Shown here: piece after piece, positions 37,114 through 46,302 of the stretch
How the letters are laid out: each line of letters starts with the position of its first letter
Numbering within the stretch: position 1 is the stretch's first letter
NCBI RefSeq assembly: GCF_002949795.1
Contig: NZ_CP026692.1
Coordinates: 2,043,501 to 2,107,500, forward strand
Direction of reading: 5' to 3'
DNA: 64,000 nucleotides
Source of the DNA: Nostoc sp. 'Lobaria pulmonaria (5183) cyanobiont'
Lineage (GTDB): Bacteria; Cyanobacteriota; Cyanobacteriia; Cyanobacteriales; Nostocaceae
Translations under genes and position numbers: made by a program
The notes under the pieces: generated by a model
What the model saw: only the letters and a program-made list of their open reading frames with translations
The model's database searches: none
Told to the model about the DNA's origin: nothing

Positions 37114-39435
37114 TTATTCCTCCATCCTTAAAATTACACTATCTAATTTTTCAAATACTGCTGTGGTTAAAAATTTTTCTCTCCTTCTTCTCTGTGCATA
37201 AATTACCTTTGATATTAGTGATTTATCATATATCAGTAACTTTGCCAAGGCTGCAACCTGAACTAAATCGTCCTTACTCTTAAACATCAGCCCTGCTTCA
37301 CCTAACGTTTCTGGTATAGCAGTGCTTTTGTAAGCCACAATAGGAACATCAAACCACATTGCTTCAACCAAAGGTACACAAAAACCTTCATGCTCACTCA
37401 TTGACCAAAATAAGTGTGCAGTTCGATAAAATGCTAACAATTGGGCATCATTTACTTGCCCTGGAAGCATTACAAAATTTGTCAAGTTGAACTTTTCAAT
37501 AGTATTGATTAGGTGAGAGTAGTACGGATCGTTTATCTCACCAAAACCAACTAAAATTAGCCGCGCCTCTTGATCCATTGTTAAGTAGTGGGCAAATGCT
37601 TCTAGGAGTTGATCTTGACGCTTATTTGGTGCTAAACGACCAACAAAAAGCAAATTAGCCTTACCATCTTGCAATTGCTGCATTAATTGAGCATCCGCAG
37701 ACATATCCCATTTATTAGGGTTAGTAGCGATTGGTAATACCCCTGGTTCATGAAACCCAGACGCTGCAAGTTCCGCTGCATTGTAAGCAGAATCTCCAAC
37801 TGATATTGGAAAGTACTGAGCTAGTTGTTTTAGTTCATTGCGACCTTTTTCTAGAATTTTGGCAAACTCCGGTCGATAAGGCAAAAAAAACTCAGATGGC
37901 GTGATGTTGTGATAGATTAAACATTTTACACCAGGATGAGCGATCGCATAATCTGTAAGTTCAGAACCAATTGAATGATGGTAAATTAATCCGGCTTGAC
38001 GATTGATATATTTTGATTGGAATACTGTTACTTCATGAGCAACTCTTTCATCTACATACCTAACAAAAATATCAGATTTATATCCCCAGTCGCGGAGATA
38101 GTTTCTGATAGCTAGTGCGTGATTGGAGATAGCATCACCATAAGCAAGATTGGGTAGAAGTTGATGTATTTCTTGAAGCTTCCCTAACTTAGACTTAGTT
38201 GTTACTGGTGCTGATTGTTTAGATAGTCCAAATACAGCTTCATAACGTTGAATAATGTTATCCCATACAGCATTTTGATTTGCATAAATTTGACCGTTTG
38301 CTCCATATTCTGTTAATGTTTCCTTTTCTATTTGGTCAATTTTAGCGAATAATTCTGTCCATTCACTTTCTGTATCTGCTAGCCAACCACCCTTGGCAGA
38401 CTCGACAGCCATTGCAGTAGCCAAACACTTTCGATGAGCAACAGCAGGTTTTTTATAGAACCAAGCTTCCATAATTACGCGGGAATAACTTTCGTTCTGG
38501 CTAGGTTGAAATAAAGCTAAACAGTTAGCTAATAATGCTTCTTTTTCCCTTTCTGCAACTAAACCTAAATCAATTAAATCCGGTACGGAAGCAATAAAAG
38601 ATGGATTACCAGGACCAGCAAGAACTAATTTTAAATTAGAGTTTGGGTGCTTTTGCTTAAAATTTATATAAGCTTTAACTAATATATCTGTATTTTTTGT
38701 TGAATCTCGGCGACCTAAACAAAGAATAAACCGCTCTTGTTGGATTTGAAAATCTTTTATTTGAATAATTTCTGTGTTATTAGAAACACACGCTTCTATT
38801 CCAGCACCTGTTACAAGGCTTTTACTAATAATACCAGGACCATATAATTTTCTTGCTAGTTGAGCTTCACCCTCACTGATGAATAATAATCCTTTTGCTA
38901 AATGAAAAATATTAGCAATTTGTGGCAAGTAAGCATAAGCCTCATCGTGCAAGCAAGGCTGTAAAAAAGCACGACTGGCTACAATCTCCAAACCATTTAA
39001 AATAAGTCCATAAAGATAAGGTAAAAATAAAAAGGCTTGATACTGGTCTTGATATTGTTTTAGATAGTTTAGTAAATCGCTAGAGTTAATATTCTCAGAA
39101 CAAAATATAGCTGCATTTTTTAAACTTATAGGGCTGACTCCCGGCTTTAAGGCAGACGATGGTAAGCTTAATATCAAAGCGTTAACACCATCAAAACTAG
39201 CGCGATCCCGGCAATCAACTTTAAAGCGGCGAATTTTTAAACCTTCTTCTTGGCTCAATCCAGATTTAAGATGATTAACTGACCAATCATCGTGAAAAGA
39301 GTGACAGCAAGTTGTTAAAACTTCAATTTGATGTCCTCGTCGTGCTAAACGTGTCGCCAATTGCCAAGCTTGTTGTTCTGCGCCTCCTTTTAAATCATTA
39401 CCAAACCAAGGGGTAACTAAAGCTATTGGTTTCAT
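37114..39435 (-). CDS. Two-domain GT4 glycosyltransferase
   Basis: This 773-residue protein is two complete GT4 enzymes in tandem. The first (1-410) has FGNDLKGGAEQQAWQLATRL and the donor motif SQNESYSRVIMEAW. The second (about 425-773) starts with IHQLLPNLAYGDAISNHALA and has SEHEGFCVPLVEAMWFDVPIV. Such fusions usually add two different linkages in succession. It overlaps the upstream methyltransferase by four bases (ATGA). Confidence 0.92.
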   Translation of the reverse strand: MKPIALVTPWFGNDLKGGAEQQAWQLATRLARRGHQIEVLTTCCHSFHDDWSVNHLKSGLSQEEGLKIRRFKVDCRDRASFDGVNALILSLPSSALKPGVSPISLKNAAIFCSENINSSDLLNYLKQYQDQYQAFLFLPYLYGLILNGLEIVASRAFLQPCLHDEAYAYLPQIANIFHLAKGLLFISEGEAQLARKLYGPGIISKSLVTGAGIEACVSNNTEIIQIKDFQIQQERFILCLGRRDSTKNTDILVKAYINFKQKHPNSNLKLVLAGPGNPSFIASVPDLIDLGLVAEREKEALLANCLALFQPSQNESYSRVIMEAWFYKKPAVAHRKCLATAMAVESAKGGWLADTESEWTELFAKIDQIEKETLTEYGANGQIYANQNAVWDNIIQRYEAVFGLSKQSAPVTTKSKLGKLQEIHQLLPNLAYGDAISNHALAIRNYLRDWGYKSDIFVRYVDERVAHEVTVFQSKYINRQAGLIYHHSIGSELTDYAIAHPGVKCLIYHNITPSEFFLPYRPEFAKILEKGRNELKQLAQYFPISVGDSAYNAAELAASGFHEPGVLPIATNPNKWDMSADAQLMQQLQDGKANLLFVGRLAPNKRQDQLLEAFAHYLTMDQEARLILVGFGEINDPYYSHLINTIEKFNLTNFVMLPGQVNDAQLLAFYRTAHLFWSMSEHEGFCVPLVEAMWFDVPIVAYKSTAIPETLGEAGLMFKSKDDLVQVAALAKLLIYDKSLISKVIYAQRRRREKFLTTAVFEKLDSVILRMEE

Positions 39436-40979
39436 TTTTTATATCCAATTACTGCATAATCGCGGGAACAAAAGAACCAGTCATTAAGAGTCACACTTTC
39501 TATATCTTGTTTGTCAAAGGGGCTATTTTCTACTGGGTTTAAATACAATAATTGAACATTTGATAAGCCTTTAAATCTCATACAAAATTGAATTGTTTCA
39601 GGAAAAACTGGATTGCGGTGAGTTGGATCTGAATAAAAATTGCAAGCCCCAACTACTAAATTTTTGGGGTTTGGCGTTTCAAAAATAGCAATTCCCTCTG
39701 GTTTAAGTACTCTCACTACTTCTTCCAATAACTTGATTAACACCGGAAATTCTAAATGTTCAATGATGTGAAAACCCGTGACTGCACCTAAGCTATCATC
39801 TGGTAGGGATTGCAAGTATAGAATTACATCAGATTCAACTACATCAAGTTTTCTGGCTTGGCATTGCTCTTGCATCACCCTGTTGATATCTATACCCTTT
39901 GCTGTGTAACCAGAATCTCGCAGTAACTGTAGCCATTCGCCCCGTCCACAACCCAGATCTAAAATAGGGGAGTTTAAGCTACCAATTTTTGCTTCTTCAA
40001 TCAAAGGTAAATATACTTTCAATCTATTAAGAATTTGCTCACGGCTACCTCGAAACTGGTCTTCAAAAGCAACGTAGAAGGCATCTAATAAATGTTGGTC
40101 TTCATTGAGAAAAGTTTGCATTTGCTGTTGATTGAATGGTTGTGGCAACCGCCCCCGTGCTTCTTCTAAAAACAAGGCAATCATACGCTTCTGCTGTATC
40201 AAATCATTTTTTAGATAATTGTCATTTCTAATATGGCGCTCATCCATCCCTTGAATATGAGTCTTAAAATTGTTTAACTTTTCTTCCATATCAGTCATAT
40301 AATTATTTGCAAATTTATTAACGGTATTCAAACTATGATCTATACCTTGAAAACGAATATCCATAACATCTAAGCACTCATCTATTCCTTGGAAGTGACT
40401 ATCAACATTAACCAAGCGTTCATCTATTCCCTGGAAGTGACTATCAACATTAACCAAGCGCTCATCTATTCCTTGGAAGCGACTATCAACATTAATCAAG
40501 CGCTCATCTATTCCTTGGAAGCGACTATCAACATTAACCAAGCGCTCATCTATTCCTTGGAAGCGACTATCAACATTAATCAAGCGCTCATCTATTTGCG
40601 TCTTTAAAGTATTAATTTGTTCTATTAGCTGGCGGTTAACTGTTACAGACGCTTTCAAAGCAAGAATTAAATTTAAATTGACCTCTCTTTGATCTTTAAA
40701 TAAAAAATTAATAAGTTTTAGAATGAATTTTTGTAATTTTGAGCTGAACTTTAAAGGAAAGCGATTAAGTTTATCAGGCCACTTTGTGCGTGCACAAGCT
40801 CTAGCTTCTGCATTTATAAGTAAAGATTCAATATATCCAATCTTTGAGATTAAATCTGTTATATCTGCATGATTTTTTGCAGCTAATGGTTGAGAATCTA
40901 CTTGGCGTTTAGCAACCTCTTCGCGGATCTTTTGCATTAACTCATCGATATTAATTTCAGGGTTATTAGAATCAAACAT
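39432..40979 (-). CDS. Methyltransferase with a repeat-built coiled coil (candidate chain terminator)
   Basis: This 515-residue protein starts with EINIDELMQKIREEVAKRQ, as many polysaccharide methyltransferases do. Residues 130-213 hold six 14-residue repeats (DERLINVDSRFQGI and variants), two heptads each, inside a longer coiled coil (about 110-270). The C-terminal half is a class I methyltransferase with motif I LDLGCGRGEW (340-349) and GFHIIEHLEFP. In E. coli O9a the methylating terminator WbdD uses a coiled coil as a chain-length ruler and works with Wzt; the same role is an inference here. Next to wzt-wzm it would cap the glycan before export. Confidence 0.85.
   Translation of the reverse strand: MFDSNNPEINIDELMQKIREEVAKRQVDSQPLAAKNHADITDLISKIGYIESLLINAEARACARTKWPDKLNRFPLKFSSKLQKFILKLINFLFKDQREVNLNLILALKASVTVNRQLIEQINTLKTQIDERLINVDSRFQGIDERLVNVDSRFQGIDERLINVDSRFQGIDERLVNVDSHFQGIDERLVNVDSHFQGIDECLDVMDIRFQGIDHSLNTVNKFANNYMTDMEEKLNNFKTHIQGMDERHIRNDNYLKNDLIQQKRMIALFLEEARGRLPQPFNQQQMQTFLNEDQHLLDAFYVAFEDQFRGSREQILNRLKVYLPLIEEAKIGSLNSPILDLGCGRGEWLQLLRDSGYTAKGIDINRVMQEQCQARKLDVVESDVILYLQSLPDDSLGAVTGFHIIEHLEFPVLIKLLEEVVRVLKPEGIAIFETPNPKNLVVGACNFYSDPTHRNPVFPETIQFCMRFKGLSNVQLLYLNPVENSPFDKQDIESVTLNDWFFCSRDYAVIGYKK
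40341..40592. repeat. 42-bp direct repeats within the coiled-coil gene
   Basis: Six 42-bp units; the five nearest 40592 are almost identical, and the last is degenerate. Each encodes 14 residues, so gain or loss of a unit keeps the frame and the heptad phase. Confidence 0.9.
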
Positions 40980-41112
40980 AGTTTAATTTACACAGTATAT
41001 TAAAATATTACATTTATTAGCTTATTAGCTCAAATTCCATTGCTATGAATCTATTTGTTTGTTTCAAATTAGCAATTTAAACTCATAGTAAAAATTAGTT
41101 TTCTTTTACAAG

Positions 41113-42423
41113 TTAGCCCCCTATTGTGTGATTTACTGGAATATTAAATTTGACAGTTGATCGCAAATCTACTAAGCCATCACAAGAAATACTGTTATTG
41201 ACTTCCAACACTACTAGTTCATCGACCCAATCATAACTTAATCCTTCTTCAGAATGTATTCCCAGTGTAACTGTGTAAACTCCTTTATTCATATAACAGG
41301 GAATTTTAAACAATACTGTTAATTCCTGATTTTGATTTATTTCTGGTAATTTAATGTTTAGTAAATGAGTATTAATTCCATATATTACCAAACCCATTAA
41401 ATTCCTAATTGAGATACCTACAATTAAGTCTGATAGTTCTGCTTTTGCTTGCAATAATACACTGATTTGGAATCTTTGTCCCGTTTCTAATTTTGCTATT
41501 TTTTTACCTTTTAAATCAATAAGTTGAACATTTTTAATAATCGCTAATTTATTGCCATGCCTATGTAAACTATCGTCTGGATTATTTTTGACAAAATCAT
41601 CGATTAATTCAATATTATTTTGTTGAACTAATGTTCTATCTTCAGATTTATTATTTTCAATTTCTACTTGATTATCGTCTGAGCTTAATAAAGCAATATA
41701 ATGATTTACAACCTCTTTAGGTCTACCTATTTCTAGCATTTTTCCATGATTCATCAATATTGCGCTGTTACACAACATTTTGACGCTGCCAGAATCATGA
41801 GAAACAAATAATATAGTTACTCCTTCTTCTTTTAGCTGACGAATACGCTTCATACAGCGAGCTTGGAATTTCGCATCTCCTACAGCCAAGGCTTCATCTA
41901 CGATTAAAATACTTGGTTCTGTATTAGCAACTACTGCAAATGCTAATCTTACTACCATGCCACTGGAATAGGTTTTAACGGGATGTTCAAGAAAATCGCC
42001 AATTTCAGCAAAAGAAGCAATTTTGTCAAACTTAGCTTCTATTTCTGCTCGGCTTAACCCTAAAACTTGTCCATTAAAAAATACATTTTGCCGTCCAGTA
42101 AACTCAGGATTAAACCCACTACCAAGTTCCAATAATGCTGAAACCCGACCATTTACGTACAATTTACCTATAGTTGGTGTCAGCGTTCCGGCAATAATTT
42201 GTAGCAGTGTACTTTTGCCAGAGCCGTTTTGACCAATGATGCCCACAGTGTCACCTTTAGGAACCTCTAGGCTAATATCCTGCAATGCCCAAAACTCCTG
42301 AGCGCGGCTTTTAGCAGGTAGCAAAAGTTCTTTTAGTCGATCTACTGGTCGAGCATACCGCTTATAGCACTTCGAGATATTCCTCAGCGAAATTGCAATC
42401 TCTTCACCCATATTACTACACAC
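41113..42423 (-). CDS. wzt: Polysaccharide ABC exporter ATPase with Wzt-type C-terminal domain
   Basis: This 436-residue protein energises export of a lipid-linked glycan across the inner membrane. The ATPase domain (1-250) has Walker A GQNGSGKST (64-72), the signature TYSSGMVVRLAFAV and Walker B ILIVDEALAVGD. After a charged linker, a beta-sandwich domain (about 290-430) matches Wzt-C, which in E. coli recognises the terminally modified glycan. ATG 42411 may be used instead of 42423, giving the more usual GEEIAISLRNISKCY start; neither has a clear ribosome site. Confidence 0.93.
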   Translation of the reverse strand: MCSNMGEEIAISLRNISKCYKRYARPVDRLKELLLPAKSRAQEFWALQDISLEVPKGDTVGIIGQNGSGKSTLLQIIAGTLTPTIGKLYVNGRVSALLELGSGFNPEFTGRQNVFFNGQVLGLSRAEIEAKFDKIASFAEIGDFLEHPVKTYSSGMVVRLAFAVVANTEPSILIVDEALAVGDAKFQARCMKRIRQLKEEGVTILFVSHDSGSVKMLCNSAILMNHGKMLEIGRPKEVVNHYIALLSSDDNQVEIENNKSEDRTLVQQNNIELIDDFVKNNPDDSLHRHGNKLAIIKNVQLIDLKGKKIAKLETGQRFQISVLLQAKAELSDLIVGISIRNLMGLVIYGINTHLLNIKLPEINQNQELTVLFKIPCYMNKGVYTVTLGIHSEEGLSYDWVDELVVLEVNNSISCDGLVDLRSTVKFNIPVNHTIGG

Positions 42424-42567
42424 TTACTATTAGTTCATCCAGACTGCACAACTATCATCAACTAATCAAACTTTCTACCCTTTTTTGAATCATAGCGCTA
42501 TGGTGTACTGTATAGTTAGCCTTGCCATTAACGCTGATTTAAGATTCAATGGATCAGTAAAAATTCC

Positions 42568-43443
42568 CTACAAAACATCGGCAAACGCTGGACGTAACCG
42601 TTTATACACAGTAAAGCCGCAACAAAATATGACCGAGGCAATCATAGAAGCTACTCCCCATTCGCCCCAATGCTTCACCTCCCCAACTAAAACTATGTCA
42701 CGATAAACTTCAGCGATCGCTGCCATTGGATTTAACCAGAATACCAAACTCTGCCACTGCTCTGGAATTGCTGATACTGGATAGACAAGCGGTGTTGCAT
42801 AAAACCAAACATTTAAAATTACTACTAAAGTCTGCGGGATATCTCGCAAAAATACCGTTAGTCCTGCTGCTAAATAACCCAACCCTGCTGTGAGCAATAA
42901 CTGTGTTAACCAAACCAAAGGTAATAGCGCCAAGGTAGCATGTAAAGTATGAGTATTTACCGCCACGAAAAAAATCAATGCCATTAAACCAAAGGAACTC
43001 TCAATGAATGTTGATAAAATTGGCACGAGCGGTAACAAACCTAGGGGAAATACAACCTTCTTGACTAAATTCGGCTGTCCTACGACTGAAGTAGCAGACT
43101 GTATCAACCCCCCCGAAAAAGCAATCCAGGGAAGCAAACCCGCAAATAGCCACAAACCAAAGGTGAAGTTATTTTCTGGCAAACTTTTGATACTCAACTT
43201 CACTCTTAGCACAATCGAAAACACATACGTGTAAATCAGTAATTGTGATAGCTGATTTAGTAAAGGCCACAAATTACCTAAAATAGAACCTTTATACCGC
43301 GCCTCTAAATCCCGACGTACCAAAGTTCTCAGCAAGTCAAACTTTGCCCAAAACCTTTCATTTATCGGCAGTATGCGCCTTAGACTCTCTGTTTTCCGTA
43401 AAAATCCTCGCATTGTTCGTAACAATTTCCCTTCCTCGCTCAC
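42568..43443 (-). CDS. wzm: Polysaccharide ABC exporter permease
   Basis: This 291-residue membrane protein is of the ABC-2 type. It has the cytoplasmic entry LVRRDLEARYKGSILGNLWP (about 38-57), six hydrophobic segments, and a conserved late loop YPVSAIPEQWQ with PMAAIAEVYRDI. It is the first gene of the cluster on the minus strand, 144 bases before wzt. Together the two define ABC-dependent (not Wzy-dependent) polymer export, meaning chain completion at the cytoplasmic side. Confidence 0.93.
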   Translation of the reverse strand: MSEEGKLLRTMRGFLRKTESLRRILPINERFWAKFDLLRTLVRRDLEARYKGSILGNLWPLLNQLSQLLIYTYVFSIVLRVKLSIKSLPENNFTFGLWLFAGLLPWIAFSGGLIQSATSVVGQPNLVKKVVFPLGLLPLVPILSTFIESSFGLMALIFFVAVNTHTLHATLALLPLVWLTQLLLTAGLGYLAAGLTVFLRDIPQTLVVILNVWFYATPLVYPVSAIPEQWQSLVFWLNPMAAIAEVYRDIVLVGEVKHWGEWGVASMIASVIFCCGFTVYKRLRPAFADVL

Positions 43444-43647
43444 TACTTACACACCCAATTTTTTCTATAAATCTTTATAGCGATGAAAGTACTCTTGTCT
43501 TCCTTGAAGAATACATCATTACTAAAAAATATTACCTAAATTGTCTTGGAGATTATACAATAAATCTGCTATTGGTAAGTGTATTTTTACTTAAATCTAA
43601 ATTTTGTCGGCAAGACTGCTTTCCTTGTTAAGGATGCAAATGTTTGC

Positions 43648-43740
43648 TTAACTCAAGTTATCTGGAGCAACTCCTTGCGATCGCAAATACTCTACTAATA
43701 ATTTATCAGCCTGTTAGTGTTCTTGTTGTAATGGTTCATC
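43648..43740 (-). pseudogene. Uma2 remnant C (C-terminal tail only)
   Basis: The minus strand reads DEPLQQEH, a stop, then QADKLLVEYLRSQGVAPDNL and a final Ser before TAA. This is the charged coiled tail and terminal motif (LRxxGxxPDxL) that closes many cyanobacterial Uma2 proteins. No catalytic part remains. Confidence 0.6.
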
Positions 43741-43810
43741 GTCTGAATTGGAATATTCAATCAATGTTAGGATTGGCTATTTTGATGTTTTTAGTCATAG
43801 CTACCTTTTA

Positions 43811-44210
43811 CTAGGGTAGGTTGTTTGGATCAATTCCTTGCGATCGCAAATATTCTGCCAATCGCTCTGCCCGTTGATATTCTTGTTCAGCCCGTTGGCG
43901 CTCTTGTTGTGCTTGTTCTCTTCGCGTCGGCATTTAACCTGTTGCATTATACCAACACAACCACAAACCTGTTGTCTGCTGATAAGAACCTTGCCAAAGA
44001 CCCAATCCTACTTATAACTCTTGCAACCGGTTCAAATCGCTAGCAAGTAAAATTTCTTCAGATGAATAAATTGACAAGTCCACTGAGCAAGTCCGCCTGA
44101 ATGCGGTGAAATTCATCTGGCAAACCTGATTCTCCTACCAATTTACTTGGTAAATCATACATCGTAGGCATTGTTTCTTGTGGCGAACGGGGTGGATCTG
44201 TTTGATACAT
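43811..44210 (-). pseudogene. Uma2 remnant A
   Basis: From ATG 44210 the frame reads TDPPRSPQETMPTMYDLPS and then SGLPDEFHRIQADLLS before a stop at 44058-44060, the usual N-terminus of one Uma2 subgroup. The central catalytic part is deleted. Later pieces follow in shifted frames with stops: LLASDLNRLQEL, GLGLWQGSYQQTTGLWLCWY, and the tail QAQQERQRAEQEYQRAERL ending in RSQGIDPNNLP. So the order is preserved, but most of the nuclease core is gone. Confidence 0.75.
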
Positions 44211-44228
44211 GACTACTACCTTTGTTGC

Positions 44229-44583
44229 TTAACTCAACCTATCTGGATTAACTCCTAGCGATCGCAATTGTGCTTCCGATGCCTGTCGTTGCGCTACAAT
44301 AGCAATTTCCTTTGGTGGAACTACGCGATCGCTATTTCGGTGTCTTTGACCAAAAAAAAGTCTAGACCGTGAAAATCTCGATTTCGCAATTGCTGACGGC
44401 TAAAATAGTTAGATTCGCACCTATAAAGAAATCATTACAGTCATGCCAGAGCCACTCAAGGGAAGTTACTAGCAGCAGTAGCTGCATATACAACGAAATT
44501 TCTATCTCCGGCTCATCACTTAACAACCGAGTTGCATCAGGCATTTGCTGTTCTAGCTGTTGCGCTGTGACAAATATGGGCAT
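44229..44583 (-). pseudogene. Uma2 remnant B
   Basis: ATG 44583 starts IFVTAQQLEQQMPDATRLLS, then LLLVTSLEWLWHDCNDFFIG and ANLTI, the standard N-terminus of the second Uma2 subgroup. The frame is then lost; RDFHGLDFFLVKDTE is found in the next frame near 44380-44340, followed by a stop. The C-terminal tail RQASEAQLRSLGVNPDRL ends at 44229. The nuclease core with PD...ExK is missing. Confidence 0.75.
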
Positions 44584-44734
44584 GTACCTGTTTGATTGTT
44601 GATTTAATTTTAAGCTGTTAAGTCAGGAGTTAGGAGTTATTCTTTCTCATCTCCCCCATCTCCACTGAATTTATGAGAGCAGAGTCACGGATTCCGCTAC
44701 ACTGAGACTTGGTTTATCTGAATTGTAATCAGGC

Positions 44735-44926
44735 ATGGAAATCGGACAAAAAGTTAAAGTCTATCGTTTGCGCGATCGCGTTTCTCCCCCAGTTGTAAAA
44801 AAACTCGGACAAGTAGGTATTATCCAAGGTTACAAAGTCACTGATGGTGCTGGGATCGGTGTAGTGGTGCTGTTTGACGATAATTATTCCACTTGGTTTT
44901 TTGAAGATGAAATCAAACCTGTGTAG
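44735..44926 (+). CDS. petP: DUF2862/PetP-type small protein
   Basis: This 63-residue protein has the SH3-like pattern MEIGQKVKVYRLRDRV...GIGVVVLFDDNYSTWFFEDEI, which I recognise as DUF2862, the family of PetP, a small subunit of cyanobacterial cytochrome b6f complexes that influences cyclic and linear electron flow. It has no membrane segment, in line with a peripheral cytoplasmic location. Complete length. The assignment to PetP rather than a paralogue rests on overall resemblance only. Confidence 0.7.
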   Translation: MEIGQKVKVYRLRDRVSPPVVKKLGQVGIIQGYKVTDGAGIGVVVLFDDNYSTWFFEDEIKPV

Positions 44927-45047
44927 TAGTGAAAGAACTTAGATCCGAATTTTTCTTGGCATCTGAAATTTCAAGCACAGGTTGAGAGTCTTTGTTGAAT
45001 GTTAAGTTGGAGTTGAAAAGCTCGGCGGTGAAAATAGGAATCAAGTA

Positions 45048-46148
45048 ATGACTCTAATATTGACATTTTTGGGCAAAGGCGGCACCGCTCGTACCAAAAT
45101 TGCGATCGCCGCCGCCAAATTATTGGCAAGTCAAGGCAAGCGCGTACTCCTAGCAGGACAAGCAGAACCAACGTTGCAAATCCTGCTGGGTAGTCCTATT
45201 GCTGCCGATCCCCAGGAAATCGCTCCCAATTTACAAGTAGTCCAGTTTCAAGCATCTGTACTGCTAGAACGCAACTGGGACGAAGTGAAGAAACTTGAGG
45301 CGCAATACCTCCGCACGCCCATCTTCAAAGACGTTTTTGGTCAAGAACTGGTAGTATTGCCGGGGATGGACAACGCCCTAGCACTGAATGCTATCCGCGA
45401 ATATGATGCCAGTGGCAAATATGATGCGATCGTCTACGATGGCACGGGCGACTCTTTAACGCTGCGAACGTTGGGTTTGCCAGAATCTCTGAGTTGGTAT
45501 GTCCGGCGATTTCGGCAATTATTTGTCAACTCCGACTTGGGGAAGATGATTACTGAATCGCCCTTGATTCAACCGCTGATTAGCAGTTTTTTCAATGTCA
45601 ACTGGACAGCAGATAACTTTGCAGGGCCCACTAACCAAGTCAATAATTTCTTAGAAAAAGGAAGAGCCGCTCTTGCCGATCCGAAGCGTCTCGCTGCTTT
45701 CTTAGTGACTACAGAAGATCCGATTGAGATAGCAAATGCTCGTTATTTATGGGGTAGCGCTCAACAAATCGGTTTAACTGTCGGTGGTGTTCTGCTTGTG
45801 TCTACTGAGACAAATGTCAATCTGTTAGAGGAATTTATACCCCTACCTGTGAGCGTCGTTCCCGACTCGTCCACAGGTGATTGGCAACCACTGATAGACG
45901 CTCTACCCAACTTTGAAGCACAAGCTTTACAGGCTCCCAAACCAATTGAAATAGACATCCACAATCGTCAAGTACGCTTATTCTTGCCAGGATTTGACAA
46001 AAAACAGGTCAAGCTTACCCAATATGGGCCAGAAGTCACAATAGAAGCAGGAGATCAGCGGCGCAATATTCCCTTACCCCCGGCTTTGAGTGGCAGGCCC
46101 GTTGCTGGAGCAAAGTTTCAGAATAATTATTTGATAATTTCGTTTTAA
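45048..46148 (+). CDS. ArsA/Get3-like ATPase with C-terminal alpha-crystallin-type domain
   Basis: This 366-residue protein follows the ArsA/Get3 (SIMIBI) fold. The loop is FLGKGGTARTKIAIAAAK; the first signature lysine of the deviant P-loop is present (Lys10), but the usual GK(S/T) end is replaced by Ala-Arg-Thr, an unusual change. A strand with DAIVYDGTGDSLTLRTLGLP is the switch II region. The last 70 residues (EIDIHNRQVRLFLPGFDKKQ onward) resemble an HSP20/alpha-crystallin domain found fused to cyanobacterial ArsA-like proteins. Role unknown; arsenite genes are not nearby. AGGA precedes the ATG. Confidence 0.85.
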   Translation: MTLILTFLGKGGTARTKIAIAAAKLLASQGKRVLLAGQAEPTLQILLGSPIAADPQEIAPNLQVVQFQASVLLERNWDEVKKLEAQYLRTPIFKDVFGQELVVLPGMDNALALNAIREYDASGKYDAIVYDGTGDSLTLRTLGLPESLSWYVRRFRQLFVNSDLGKMITESPLIQPLISSFFNVNWTADNFAGPTNQVNNFLEKGRAALADPKRLAAFLVTTEDPIEIANARYLWGSAQQIGLTVGGVLLVSTETNVNLLEEFIPLPVSVVPDSSTGDWQPLIDALPNFEAQALQAPKPIEIDIHNRQVRLFLPGFDKKQVKLTQYGPEVTIEAGDQRRNIPLPPALSGRPVAGAKFQNNYLIISF

Positions 46149-46227
46149 TTTATGGGAGTGGGAAATGGAGAGTGGGGACTGAGGACTGGGTACTGGGGAC
46201 GGGATAATAGGGAATAAACTTAATCAC

Positions 46228-46290
46228 CAATGCCCAATCACCCATGCCCAATGCCCAATGCCCAATTCCCAATGCCCAATTTCCCATTAA
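46228..46290. repeat. GCCCAATG-type reiterated repeat
   Basis: Several copies of CCCAATG/CCCATG in series upstream of chlG. A typical Nostoc intergenic low-complexity tract. Confidence 0.7.
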
Positions 46291-46302
46291 TTAGTAAAAA
46301 CT

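Noticed and set aside
40389..40607. 72-codon plus-strand frame with repeated NINQALIYSLE
   Set aside because: It is the antisense reading of the 42-bp repeats in the coiled-coil methyltransferase gene; repeat length keeps it open.
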